A DNA stretch of 50,814 nucleotides from an uncultured Gammaproteobacteria bacterium (GTDB lineage Bacteria; Pseudomonadota; Gammaproteobacteria; Pseudomonadales; Pseudohongiellaceae). The position numbers and the translations under genes were made by a program. The DNA lies in the NCBI GenBank assembly GCA_913061515.1, contig CAJXSF010000020.1:1-50814 (forward strand), in the 5' to 3' direction. Shown one piece after another: positions 1 to 8,461 of this stretch. Below the pieces are notes generated by a model. It saw nothing but the letters and a program-made list of their open reading frames with translations, ran no database searches and had not been told where the DNA came from. Each line of letters opens with the position of its first letter. The first letter of the stretch is position 1.

Positions 1-44
1 CACTAGATCGCTCGTCGGCAGCGTCAGATGTGTATAAGAGACAG
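1..44. other. Nextera sequencing adapter (artefact)
   Basis: This is not genomic DNA. Positions 4-11 read TAGATCGC, a standard Nextera i5 index. Positions 12-25 match the Nextera read-1 adapter, and 26-44 are the 19-bp Tn5 mosaic end AGATGTGTATAAGAGACAG. Genomic sequence starts at 45. Translation of the leftmost gene into this stretch produces a spurious LSLIHI tail. The same adapter sits inverted at the other end of the window. Confidence 0.98.
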
Positions 45-779
45 GATCTGGCCTGGGACCCCATCTGAGAGTTTATGAATCTTCTCAACCTGACGATTGC
101 TAAACAACAAAGGGCGTGCAGGATCTTGCTCATTAAACCCTACAGCGTTAAACCTATAGCGCAGATAGTTGCGTGTTTCATCTAAACTAAACTCGGGCAG
201 GCGCACGGAAGTAAATTGATTCTGGCCTTTGTCTTGCGGACAGGTGTAATCCAGCATATCCAACAAAGCAGATTGGCCGACGAGTATTAAATGGAAGGTA
301 TTGCCGGGGTTATCGGTCAACGCGAGCTTTGTAATGAGATTGAACGCTTCATCGCCAAGCTCATGGGCATCATCAACGATCAGTACGACGCTGCGAGACT
401 TTTCTTGAACGGCCTTAAAATAAGCCAATAATCGAGCTTTAAGCTCACCCAGGCTAGCCTGTGGGGGAAAGTCCAACACAAATGCCTTGAACATTTCCTG
501 CAACAACTGCGATGGTGACGTCAACATACTTGCGCGTGTGCGAGCGACAATTTGGTCTCGCTCGGATCGACGAGCGTAAAAATCGGCAAGCGTGCTTTTA
601 CCACTGCCATCGGCACCGATTAGCGCAATAATATCGCTGCTTTCTCTAGATAAGAGTTGCAGCTGGTCGAGACTTGCTCGGCGCATACCACCAGGGAAAA
701 GACTATCGAGCGGCGTATCCTTTGCAAACGGATTCGCTGACAGCCCTAGCTCCGCTAATGTCTCACTTATTGTTGACAC
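45..779 (-). CDS. damX: DamX-like AAA ATPase, 3' end cut by contig edge
   Basis: The visible part (about 245 residues) is the N-terminal ATPase domain of a DamX/ExeA-type protein. Walker A is GADGSGKST (residues 55-63), and Walker B is the VVLIVDD stretch near residue 131 followed by AHE. In this family the ATPase domain is normally followed by a transmembrane segment and a C-terminal SPOR domain that binds denuded septal peptidoglycan; that part lies off the contig. It follows aroB, the usual place for damX in Gammaproteobacteria, and overlaps the aroB stop by 13 bp, suggesting translational coupling. The start is GTG with GGAGG about 13 nt upstream; the first in-frame ATG would fall at residue 32 and delete conserved sequence. 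The last codons before position 45 are genomic, and anything beyond is adapter. The DamX assignment rests on position as much as on the visible domain. Confidence 0.75.
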
Positions 780-1858
780 AAATGTTCTTTCGCCTCCAAG
801 GTTTGCTCTAGCAAACTGGCATCAAAATCACTTTCTATCACCGTGTGACCAAACTCGCGCATCAGCACAAAGCGTACACGCCCACCTTGCACCTTTTTAT
901 CAAAGGACATCAATTTTCGAAAGTCCTTTGCACTTAAATTTTCTGGCGGCACCACCGGCAAACCAGCTCTGGCGATCAATGTTTTTGCCCGAGCTGCCTC
1001 TTGCCAACTGATATAGCCTAATCGCGCCGACAAATCCGCGGCCATCACCATGCCGGTTGCCACCGCTTCGCCGTGGAGCCAGACGCCATAGCCCATGCCA
1101 TTTTCTATTGCATGTCCAAAGGTATGACCTAAATTGAGCAATGCGCGCACGCCTCCTTCTTTCTCATCGGCGGCGACGATTCGGGCCTTATCGCTACAGC
1201 TTACTCGCACTGCCTCTGCTAGCAAATCTTTATCACCTGCCAACAAGGCTTCGATGTTCTCTTCTAGCCATTCAAAAAATACAAGATTATCGATCAAGCC
1301 ATATTTGATCACTTCCGCCAAACCGGCCTGCAACTCCCGCTTGGGCAAACTAGCAAGCACATCGGTATCAGCAATCACGCACTGGGGCTGATAAAATGCG
1401 CCAATCATATTCTTCCCTAGTGGGTGATTAACCCCTGTCTTTCCTCCCACTGACGAGTCCACCTGCGACAACAAAGTCGTGGGAATCTGAATAAAATTCA
1501 CACCACGCTGGTAAGTCGCTGCCGCAAAACCGGTAATATCGCCAATCACACCGCCACCCAAGGCAATCAAAGTAGTGCTTCTTTCGTGACGCTGCTCCAA
1601 TAATTGATCATAAATCAGCGTGAGTGTGTCTAATGTCTTGGTGTGCTCGCCATCAGGCAACACAATTACGTCACACTCAATACCATCTAGACTAGCCTTG
1701 ACTTGCTCCAAGTACAGAGGTGCAACCACCTCATTGGTCACAATCAAGGCTCGCTTGCCTTTTATGTAGGGGCTTATTAATTCTTTGCGACCCAATAAGC
1801 CTGTACCGATAAAGATTGGGTACGAACGCTCTCCAAGGTCTAGCTCCAAGCTGATCAT
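767..1858 (-). CDS. aroB: 3-dehydroquinate synthase
   Basis: The enzyme converts DAHP to 3-dehydroquinate, the second step of the shikimate pathway, using NAD and a divalent metal in the cytoplasm. The 363-residue length is normal. The glycine-rich NAD site is ALGGGVIGD (about 99-107), followed by the family signatures [16 protein letters not shown] (125-140) and [11 protein letters not shown]. The three expected metal ligands are present: Glu182 in AEVIKYG, His245 in LNLGHTFGH and His262 in LHGEAVATG. It lies 52 bp downstream of aroK on the same strand and overlaps the DamX-like gene, giving the standard aroK-aroB-damX order. The ATG start fits the family N terminus. No missing residues were noticed. 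Confidence 0.97.
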   Translation of the reverse strand: MISLELDLGERSYPIFIGTGLLGRKELISPYIKGKRALIVTNEVVAPLYLEQVKASLDGIECDVIVLPDGEHTKTLDTLTLIYDQLLEQRHERSTTLIALGGGVIGDITGFAAATYQRGVNFIQIPTTLLSQVDSSVGGKTGVNHPLGKNMIGAFYQPQCVIADTDVLASLPKRELQAGLAEVIKYGLIDNLVFFEWLEENIEALLAGDKDLLAEAVRVSCSDKARIVAADEKEGGVRALLNLGHTFGHAIENGMGYGVWLHGEAVATGMVMAADLSARLGYISWQEAARAKTLIARAGLPVVPPENLSAKDFRKLMSFDKKVQGGRVRFVLMREFGHTVIESDFDASLLEQTLEAKEHLCQQ

Positions 1859-1910
1859 TTACGTTTCCTATTCTAGTGACAAATGGCAATGTCTTGGCGC
1901 CATGTATTGA

Positions 1911-2504
1911 CTAACTACTTTGATTCGAAGGTTTTGCTGACTTTGATACTGGAGTTAATGCCACCCCTTCGGACGGGTGCCCCCCATGAAACGCCTCTAA
2001 CTGGCGGACTATTTCTTGACTAACCGAACGTGGACTTCGGCGACTAGTATCAATGATGATATGCGCCGTTTCGCGATACAGTGGCTCACGAATCTTAAAC
2101 AACTCTTTGATTTTCGCCATAGGGTTTTCTGTTTGCAGAAGCGGCCTATTTTTATCCTTGCCCGTGCGCTCGAGTTGCTGGTTAATAGAAGCACGCAAAT
2201 ACACAACTATCCCGCGAGAATGAAGAAACTCGCGCGACTGTTCGTTGAGGATTGCACCACCGCCGGTGGCAAGAATAATGCTATGACGCTGAGTGAGGGT
2301 ATCGATCATACGGGCTTCACGAACGCGAAAACCTGTCTCGCCCTCGACATCAAATATCCACGGGATATCGGCGCCGGTGACAAACTCGATCTCACGATCA
2401 GAATCAAAAAAAGGCATGTTGAGCTGACGAGCCAATAGCCGACCGATAGTGCTCTTACCGACGCCCATTGGTCCTATTAGAAATACATTGCTTGGCTCAC
2501 GCAT
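1911..2504 (-). CDS. aroK: Shikimate kinase
   Basis: It phosphorylates shikimate at the 3-OH using ATP (fifth step of the shikimate pathway, cytoplasmic). The P-loop is GPMGVGKST (11-19), and the shikimate-binding pair lies in FDSDREIE (Asp34, Asp36). Further expected features are Arg60 in GFRVRE, the GGG substrate loop (81-83) and the lid arginine in NRPLL (Arg120). At 197 residues it is about 25 longer than typical AroK because of a polar, Ser/Pro/Lys-rich C-terminal tail (from about 172), probably disordered and of unknown role. The start is supported by AAGGA 9 nt upstream of the ATG. It sits between pilQ (126 bp upstream) and aroB, as in most Gammaproteobacteria. Confidence 0.96.
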   Translation of the reverse strand: MREPSNVFLIGPMGVGKSTIGRLLARQLNMPFFDSDREIEFVTGADIPWIFDVEGETGFRVREARMIDTLTQRHSIILATGGGAILNEQSREFLHSRGIVVYLRASINQQLERTGKDKNRPLLQTENPMAKIKELFKIREPLYRETAHIIIDTSRRSPRSVSQEIVRQLEAFHGGHPSEGVALTPVSKSAKPSNQSS

Positions 2505-2630
2505 GTCGATCGATTCCTTACTCCCTTCGCCGCAGTTAAAAAACCATAGCGGCTAGGGCAATTAAAAGAGCGACATTGTAACCTTGCACGGCGTGCAAAA
2601 TCACTGTTGAAACATCGATGAGACTCAGGT

Positions 2631-4952
2631 TTACCGTGCGTTTATCTCTGCAATGATCCGAGGAGTGATGAAAATCAGCAATTCTGTGCGCCGATTGCTG
2701 TTATTCGTGCGCTTGAACAGCCGCCCCACATAGGGAATATCGCCCAACAACGGCGTTTTCGTCTCCGTTGTCGTCGTTTCCTCACGGAACACGCCGCCCA
2801 GCACAATTGTGTCGCCATTCTCCACCAATACGCTGGTATTGATCGCATTCGTATTGATGGCAGGGACACTGCCCGTGCCCGCTGCCACTGAGTCTTGGTG
2901 AATATCTAGCTGCATGATAATGCGACCGTCGGGCGTAATCTGCGGAGTGACCTCTAATGACAGCACGGCATCGACAAACTCTGTGGTTGACCCCCCCGCG
3001 GTGCCACCGGCCTGAGCCTGATACGGGATTCGTACCCCTGATTCAATCGTGGCAGTCACTTTGTCCTGCGTAGTGACTTTGGGCCTTGCAATCACCTCGC
3101 CATTCCCACTGCTCTCTAATGCCGATAGCTCCAATTCAATCAGACCGCTATTGCCAGCAAACCCAATAGAGAACGACGAAGCATTCTCACTTTCTACCCC
3201 TAAGTCCACCGACAAAGCGTCTGGAAAAGTCACAGAGCCTGTCGGAATCGGCACAGCCGCGATCGCTTGGGCGACAATCGCCCCGATCAAACTTGGGTCG
3301 GTACCGTCTTGTAACGCCTGCACCCTGGCAGCCTCTCCAGCCGCATAGGCCTCTTGAATCGCGGCGCTCTGCGCAATACGGTTATTCTGCTGCTCTAGGG
3401 TAGCCGCCTGACTACCCCCATAACGAAATCCGTCACTAGAGTCATTACGGCCAGCGCCACCCCATCTAACCCCTAAATCTCGACCAAAGTCCGTTGTGAC
3501 ATTTACAATGCGCGCTTCAATCAATACCTGTCTCACAGGCACATCTAGCTTGCTTAATAGCTCTCGCACTTCCTCGAGCTTCTCGGCCACGTCGCGAATG
3601 ATGATAATATTGGTTCTTGAGTCCACCGTTGCCGTGCCACGGCTAGACAAAACACCGCTTGTCCCACTCTCTGGCGCCACACCGGTAGAAGAAGCTGCAG
3701 GATCGGGCGTCGCTCCACCAATAGGCGTCCCGGTAGACGAGCCCGTTAGCAGGGTCAAGATGTTTCCCGCATCGGCATAATTAACCTGCACATACTCTGT
3801 TTGCAAAGGCGCTAAAGCCTGAGCCTGCCGACTGGCATCCAAAGCTTGCTGCTCTTGTGTGGCAATCTCGTTAGCTGGAGCCACATACAACACATTACCT
3901 ACCAAACGCTTATCCAAATTGCGTGATTGCAACACCAAATTCAACGCTTGGTCCCAAGGCACGTCTTGCAACTGCAAAGTGATATTGCCCGAGATTGCAT
4001 CACTGGCCACTAGGTTTAAATCGTTCTCCTCTGCCAATAACTGCAAGACTGAGCGCACATCGATATTTTGAAAACTCAACGAGACTAGATTGCCTGAAAA
4101 CTCAGACGCCGGATCTGCGCTGGCAGTAGTGGTGCCAGGTGGCGTCACACTAATCGTATATTGACGCCCTTGTTGGTAAGCCACGTATTCATATTGCCCG
4201 TTCAGGTCGACTGCGATAGTGGCGTTACCGCGCTGCGGATACACATCCACCGTGTTTACAGGCGTCGAGAAATCGGTCACATCATAGCGACGATTCAGGC
4301 GCTCAGGCACCTGCGTTCCCGAAAACTCTAAATAGACACGACTGCCGATCTGCTCAACATTGCCAAGCACGCTGGCGTCACTCAGGCTAATGACAATCTG
4401 CCCTTCGCCTTGCTCACTGCCGCGACGAAAGCTCACATCCACTAGGGCCGGCCCTTGTGAGTTAACCACAGGCACCGCTGGCGCTTGCTCGGCGACAGGC
4501 TCAGAAGCAACGCTGCGATTATCACTGCCCAACTGAACCACTAAGGTATTGCCTTCGATGCGCGTTTGATAATCCACTGCGTGCAACAAGTTGAATACCA
4601 GTCTTGTTCTGTCGCTAGTCTCTAGCACCATTAAGCTATTGGCATTATTAGAGTCGATCTCAAAACGGCGCTCGCTCAAGAGACTCTGCACATTGCTCAA
4701 ATCGATTGAAATTCGAGCAGGGTCCACTTGTGCAAACCCTGTAGGCTCTGGTGGACGTTGATCGAACTCCAAACGCACCTCAATGCTGTCACCCGGCAAA
4801 TTGGCAAATCCTATGCTATTAAGATTTATGGCATCCTGAGCCACAGCTGCTTGCCATGTTCCCAAAAAAAGCAGAAACGGCAGACAGCATTTCCAGAGCC
4901 TATTTGTTATGGCTTTTCTGGTTGCCGAAGTCATCGTTACTGTAAACATCAT
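2631..4952 (-). CDS. pilQ: Type IV pilus secretin PilQ
   Basis: PilQ forms the outer-membrane channel through which the type IV pilus passes. An N-terminal hydrophobic signal sequence ends near AAVAQ (about residue 39). Two AMIN-type peptidoglycan-binding modules follow (about 40-125 and 165-270), then the secretin/TonB short N-terminal domain (about 288-355, VSLSFQNIDVRSVLQLLAEE), an N1-like module with a Ser/Gly/Pro-rich linker, and the C-terminal secretin pore. The pore ends with the hallmark VLGGVFR...TPLLGDIPYVGRLFKR and LLIFITPRI. The 773-residue length is slightly above average. An Ala/Gln-rich insertion (about 505-590) precedes the conserved secretin core. The start is a tandem ATG with GAG 5 nt upstream. 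It is the last pil gene of the block and lies 84 bp after pilP. Confidence 0.96.
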   Translation of the reverse strand: MMFTVTMTSATRKAITNRLWKCCLPFLLFLGTWQAAVAQDAINLNSIGFANLPGDSIEVRLEFDQRPPEPTGFAQVDPARISIDLSNVQSLLSERRFEIDSNNANSLMVLETSDRTRLVFNLLHAVDYQTRIEGNTLVVQLGSDNRSVASEPVAEQAPAVPVVNSQGPALVDVSFRRGSEQGEGQIVISLSDASVLGNVEQIGSRVYLEFSGTQVPERLNRRYDVTDFSTPVNTVDVYPQRGNATIAVDLNGQYEYVAYQQGRQYTISVTPPGTTTASADPASEFSGNLVSLSFQNIDVRSVLQLLAEENDLNLVASDAISGNITLQLQDVPWDQALNLVLQSRNLDKRLVGNVLYVAPANEIATQEQQALDASRQAQALAPLQTEYVQVNYADAGNILTLLTGSSTGTPIGGATPDPAASSTGVAPESGTSGVLSSRGTATVDSRTNIIIIRDVAEKLEEVRELLSKLDVPVRQVLIEARIVNVTTDFGRDLGVRWGGAGRNDSSDGFRYGGSQAATLEQQNNRIAQSAAIQEAYAAGEAARVQALQDGTDPSLIGAIVAQAIAAVPIPTGSVTFPDALSVDLGVESENASSFSIGFAGNSGLIELELSALESSGNGEVIARPKVTTQDKVTATIESGVRIPYQAQAGGTAGGSTTEFVDAVLSLEVTPQITPDGRIIMQLDIHQDSVAAGTGSVPAINTNAINTSVLVENGDTIVLGGVFREETTTTETKTPLLGDIPYVGRLFKRTNNSNRRTELLIFITPRIIAEINAR

Positions 4953-5036
4953 CGTCTCACCTGTATTGGCAGCTTATGACTCGCTGCAAATTGACTCTTC
5001 TCTTGGGCAATCGCGTAATGCGTAAAAACTGCCAAT

Positions 5037-5567
5037 TTATCGTTGTATAGAGATTGTGCGGGGGCGCTCCACCCATCCCCCATCGCCGGAAGGCACAATC
5101 TCGGTTAATTCAATCTCCGTTGGAGAGACACGGCTAACACGCCCATGGTTGCGCCCCATATACTGACCGGCACCCACTCGATGAATTTTGCCAGTTTCGT
5201 CCTGCACTAGCGCAATCGTTGCGCTGGCGCGCGTTATCATTCCCACCATGCTTAGGTTACTCAAAGCAAACGCCTCGAGGGCTTGTGGCGTGCGATCGAA
5301 ATCAGGCTGCACTTGCGTGGCCGGCGCTTGCGCGACATTGGTCCCTGCCATAATCGGCACATCGAATGGACTGCGCATCGATGCCGCGCTATAGGTAAAT
5401 GCCTCATAGGGGGAGAACTGCGGCATCGGCTCTACCGGGCCACCGGGCCGCAACGACACCTCAATGATGAATTGCTGCAAGTCGTTCATATCGTTATCGC
5501 TCGAACATGCCGCTAACAAGCTGCTGAGAAAAATGACTAAATAGGACTTATTCAGAGGTTTGCGCAT
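5037..5567 (-). CDS. pilP: Type IV pilus assembly lipoprotein PilP
   Basis: PilP is an inner-membrane lipoprotein that links the PilM/N/O alignment complex to the PilQ secretin. The N terminus is a lipoprotein signal with lipobox LLAAC, lipidated Cys at 21. An extended Pro-rich linker follows (about 40-75), and the C-terminal beta-sandwich (about 85-176) carries the family pattern in which FALSNLSMVGMI, then GKIHRVGAGQYMG, then TEIELTEIVPSGDGGW appear in order. The 176-residue length is typical. The start overlaps the end of pilO by 20 bp, indicating translational coupling. Confidence 0.94.
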   Translation of the reverse strand: MRKPLNKSYLVIFLSSLLAACSSDNDMNDLQQFIIEVSLRPGGPVEPMPQFSPYEAFTYSAASMRSPFDVPIMAGTNVAQAPATQVQPDFDRTPQALEAFALSNLSMVGMITRASATIALVQDETGKIHRVGAGQYMGRNHGRVSRVSPTEIELTEIVPSGDGGWVERPRTISIQR

Positions 5568-6183
5568 CGATCTCGCCCTCCGTTCTATAACGATAAGTCT
5601 TCGCCGTAATAGTCATCTGCAACGCACTGCGATTGTTGACGGGAATGATCGAAAAGTCATGCAAAGTCACAATGCGTGGCAAACTTGCGACACCGCTGAC
5701 GAACGTGCCGAAATCATGATAATTGCCTAGCACCTCGACAAGAATTGGTTGCTCAATATAAAACTCTTGCGCCACTTCCGAATCCAATTCGATGCGCGAG
5801 AAAGCAAGACTGCTACCCAAACCCGTCTCAGTGATGTCATCGACGAGATCGGGCACTTCGGTTTGGCTAGGCAGCTGGCGCAACAATTCGGAGAATGCCT
5901 CTTCCATTTGCACCGTTTGCTCTTTGTACTCTTCTAAATTGGCAGCCATGACAGCTTTTTGCTCGAAGGAAACTCGCAGTGTAGATTCCTCTTCCTGCCA
6001 ACGCGTTAACTCTGCTTGTAGGTTGCGAATATCGAACCAAAAGCCCGCCCCTATGCAAACAACAAATAAGGTCAGCGCGATAATGATTTTAACAATACCA
6101 GGCCAAACACCAATCGACTCAATATCGCTGAGATTATTCCAATCAAAACTCTGCAGCTCCTTTCGCAATTCATTTAGGGACAT
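5548..6183 (-). CDS. pilO: Type IV pilus inner-membrane protein PilO
   Basis: PilO heterodimerises with PilN in the inner membrane and positions the pilus machine. The layout is a short cytoplasmic N terminus, one transmembrane segment (about 30-50, rich in I/L/V), a periplasmic coiled coil (about 52-100) and a C-terminal ferredoxin-like domain containing the FGTFVSGVASLPRIVTLHDF pattern (about 158-177). The 211-residue length is normal. The ATG shares its A with the pilN stop (TAATG), and the gene overlaps pilP by 20 bp, so the four pilMNOP genes are tightly coupled. Confidence 0.94.
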   Translation of the reverse strand: MSLNELRKELQSFDWNNLSDIESIGVWPGIVKIIIALTLFVVCIGAGFWFDIRNLQAELTRWQEEESTLRVSFEQKAVMAANLEEYKEQTVQMEEAFSELLRQLPSQTEVPDLVDDITETGLGSSLAFSRIELDSEVAQEFYIEQPILVEVLGNYHDFGTFVSGVASLPRIVTLHDFSIIPVNNRSALQMTITAKTYRYRTEGEIDAQTSE

Positions 6184-6755
6184 TACTGTTCCTCCCCGCG
6201 ATTAGGCTCTTGCAAGAATAGCGTTAATGTAAACGCATTCGCGGCGCGCTGATCGGAGTTGGCATCGGCGCTGGCTGCAGAGATTTGCTGTAGACTTGGA
6301 TTTACGAACCACTCAGAGTCATCTATACGACGCATTAATTCGGACACTTTATTGTTCGACTCAGCGATGCCTTCTATCTCCAAGCGCTCACCGTTGCGCT
6401 CCAATGTGTTGAAGTAAATGCCAGTGGGAAGTGCTTTCACAAACTCGTCGAAAATACGCACAATACCAGGGCGCGAACCCTGCAAATCTTGAATGACTTC
6501 CATGCGCGAGTTGATCTGCTCTTTTTGTTCTTTCAACTCGTTGATCTCGGCAATACGAGCATCCAATATCAACACTTCTCGCCGTAGAAATTCGTTACGC
6601 GCTTGTTGGTATCGAATATCTCCACGGAAATTTCTATCGATCAAAAACACGATACCAGCGGCGATGACAACGACACCCATAAGCAGAACGAAAAATTCTC
6701 GCTTACGCTCTTCGCGAAGTTGCTCGCGCCATGGCAATAAATTTATGCGTGCCAT
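6183..6755 (-). CDS. pilN: Type IV pilus inner-membrane protein PilN
   Basis: PilN binds PilM through its cytoplasmic N-terminal motif and pairs with PilO in the membrane. The chosen start gives MARINLLPWRE, the conserved PilM-binding INLLPWR motif (residues 4-10), and forms an ATGA overlap with the pilM stop. A longer reading from 6785 would add ten residues lying inside pilM and is not needed. A transmembrane segment lies at about 24-41, followed by a periplasmic coiled coil (about 55-95, with repeated E/K/R/L) and a C-terminal alpha/beta fold (about 105-180). The 190-residue length is typical. Confidence 0.94.
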   Translation of the reverse strand: MARINLLPWREQLREERKREFFVLLMGVVVIAAGIVFLIDRNFRGDIRYQQARNEFLRREVLILDARIAEINELKEQKEQINSRMEVIQDLQGSRPGIVRIFDEFVKALPTGIYFNTLERNGERLEIEGIAESNNKVSELMRRIDDSEWFVNPSLQQISAASADANSDQRAANAFTLTLFLQEPNRGEEQ

Positions 6756-7816
6756 CAGTACTTTCCTCTCATGGCCAGCCCGCACGCAATCATCAATGCA
6801 GGCGCATCGTTAGTCAGCATGGTTTTATTCACTTTACTGCCGAACGACAAATTGAGGAATGGATTGCCTACGATGGCAGGCGTGGCAATTTGCTCACGCA
6901 CTAGATCACTTAAGCCCTCGACAGCGGCAACTCCGCCCACCAACACTATTTGGTCGACATCGTTGTATTGGCTGGAGGAAAAAAAGAACTGCAAGGAACG
7001 ACTAATTTGCTGCACGACAGCATCTTTAAAAGGCGCCAGTATTTCTTGCTCAAACTCCTCTGGCAGCGTGCCGCGCCTAATCCCAGCTTCGGCCTCAAGT
7101 GCCGACAAGCCAAAACGACGCTGTACGTCTTCAACTAGCTGACGACCACCAAACAATTGTTCGCGCGTGTAAATCGTTTTGCCGTTGAGCAAAACATGCA
7201 AAGTCGTTACTGTTGCCCCTACATCTAGAATAGCAACCGTTTGCGGATCATTCGTTGAGAGTTGGTCTTGCAATAGCCCAAAAGCCCGCTCCATAGCGTA
7301 GGCTTCTATATCGACCACTTGCGCTTTCAAACCACCGGCTTCCAAAGCCCCTACACGAGACTCCACGTTTTCTTTTCGACATGCCGCTAGCAATACATCC
7401 ACAAAATCAGAATTCGGGTCCACAGCCTCTTGCCGCTCGAAATCTATCGCGACCTCACTCAGAGGATAAGGAATATATTGATCCGCCTCGACAATGATTT
7501 GATTTTCCATCTCAGAGTCAGTCAGCGCCGCATTCATTTCAATAATCTTGGTAATCACGGCAGAGCCTGCCACCGCGACAGCCGCATCTTTCGTACCCGG
7601 CTTGAGCATTGATACGGCCTGACTGATGCACTCGCCCACGGCATCAATGTCGCTGATATTTTTTTCTACGACGGCGTTCGCTGGAAGTGGGCGGATAACA
7701 TAGTTCTCAATGCGGTACTTGCCGTTGTTCAAACTGAGCTCAAGCAGTTTCACGGCTGTGGAACTGATGTCCACACCGAGCAGGGTTTTCGATTTGCGAC
7801 TCAACAATTCCAGCAC
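6755..7816 (-). CDS. pilM: Type IV pilus actin-like ATPase PilM
   Basis: PilM is a cytoplasmic actin/FtsA-fold nucleotide-binding protein that docks onto PilN at the base of the pilus. Actin-family phosphate loops are visible as GVDISSTAVKLLEL (about 14-27) and AILDVGATVTTL (about 200), with an adenosine motif LVGGVAAVEGL (about 295). The 353-residue length is normal. The start codon is GTG; an ATG two bases upstream is out of frame. It is the first gene of the pilMNOPQ-aroKB-damX block and faces ponA across a 645-bp spacer, the usual arrangement in Gammaproteobacteria. Confidence 0.95.
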   Translation of the reverse strand: MLELLSRKSKTLLGVDISSTAVKLLELSLNNGKYRIENYVIRPLPANAVVEKNISDIDAVGECISQAVSMLKPGTKDAAVAVAGSAVITKIIEMNAALTDSEMENQIIVEADQYIPYPLSEVAIDFERQEAVDPNSDFVDVLLAACRKENVESRVGALEAGGLKAQVVDIEAYAMERAFGLLQDQLSTNDPQTVAILDVGATVTTLHVLLNGKTIYTREQLFGGRQLVEDVQRRFGLSALEAEAGIRRGTLPEEFEQEILAPFKDAVVQQISRSLQFFFSSSQYNDVDQIVLVGGVAAVEGLSDLVREQIATPAIVGNPFLNLSFGSKVNKTMLTNDAPALMIACGLAMRGKY

Positions 7817-8039
7817 ATTTATGTTCCGCGTCTAATTCTCAATATTAATATCGGCACTTAACGCCATAACACCAGCAAAAAGGGCCGTTTTGCCCCAAGC
7901 AAGTCCATTAAATTGAGGTCCGCTCCCAGCTAGTGACACTGCAAATTGCCGCAGCGTTAATCCGTGCATTGGAGTATAGATTCAAATGTTGAATTTGACC
8001 GCCAACATAGGCGATTCCCCAACACGCTCATATCAAAAC

Positions 8040-8083
8040 AAAATTATATATAATTTTCAATAGATTATATAAGGTTTTCAATA
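8040..8083. repeat. AT-rich palindrome plus phased direct repeats
   Basis: Positions 8040-8057 form a perfect 18-bp palindrome, AAAATTATA followed by its complement. The 9-mer TTTTCAATA starts at 8054 and again at 8075, a 21-bp step corresponding to two helical turns, with TATATAAGG-like sequence between. Such phasing is typical of bent DNA or of a regulator that binds one DNA face. The function is inferred and unproven. Confidence 0.6.
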
Positions 8084-8343
8084 AATAACTTTATGTTGCT
8101 AACTGCATCAAAGATCAGGCTGCCTGGTTGAACTAGCTCACAATTCTCGCAAGCACTCAAAGCGCGCCACAATGGCGCTCAGCAAACACTTCCAGACTCA
8201 CAGGAAACCTCTATCTCACTGTAATTAAAGACTATTTTATTTTATTGCCAGCTTAGCCTTCGATAATATCGCCTAGCAAGCAGCCGAACCCCCGCAACAA
8301 TATTCCCGACAATTTCACTCAAGATTAATCGACTTGGAGAGTA

Positions 8344-8349
8344 TATAAT
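8344..8349 (+). promoter_or_regulatory. Candidate -10 box for ponA
   Basis: A perfect TATAAT lies 113 bp before the ponA start. No good -35 hexamer is found 16-18 bp upstream, so it would need an activator or be weak. The expected start site overlaps the small inverted sequence CCTTAAGG (8354-8361), which could be an operator. This is a prediction only. Confidence 0.35.
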
Positions 8350-8461
8350 GCCTGCCTTAAGGACAGTTTATGTCGTGTTTTGCGTAACAGAAGGCATTCG
8401 TTAACGGTCATAAGTTGAATAATACGACAAATCTCTAGCATAGAAGCGTGGCAACCCTTAC

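Larger units (their letters stand above)
7817..8461. promoter_or_regulatory. Divergent pilM/ponA intergenic region
   Basis: This 645-bp spacer separates two divergent transcription units and contains no convincing gene. It is much more AT-rich than its surroundings, especially 8030-8100. It holds an 18-bp AT palindrome, two 9-bp direct repeats 21 bp apart and a TATAAT box, each listed separately. The pilM side (7817-7980) shows no promoter I would defend. No tRNA or small RNA shape with a terminator was recognised. Confidence 0.6.

Noticed and set aside
592..1011. A 139-codon plus-strand frame over aroB and the DamX-like gene
   Set aside because: It is antisense to two well-supported genes and has no family features.
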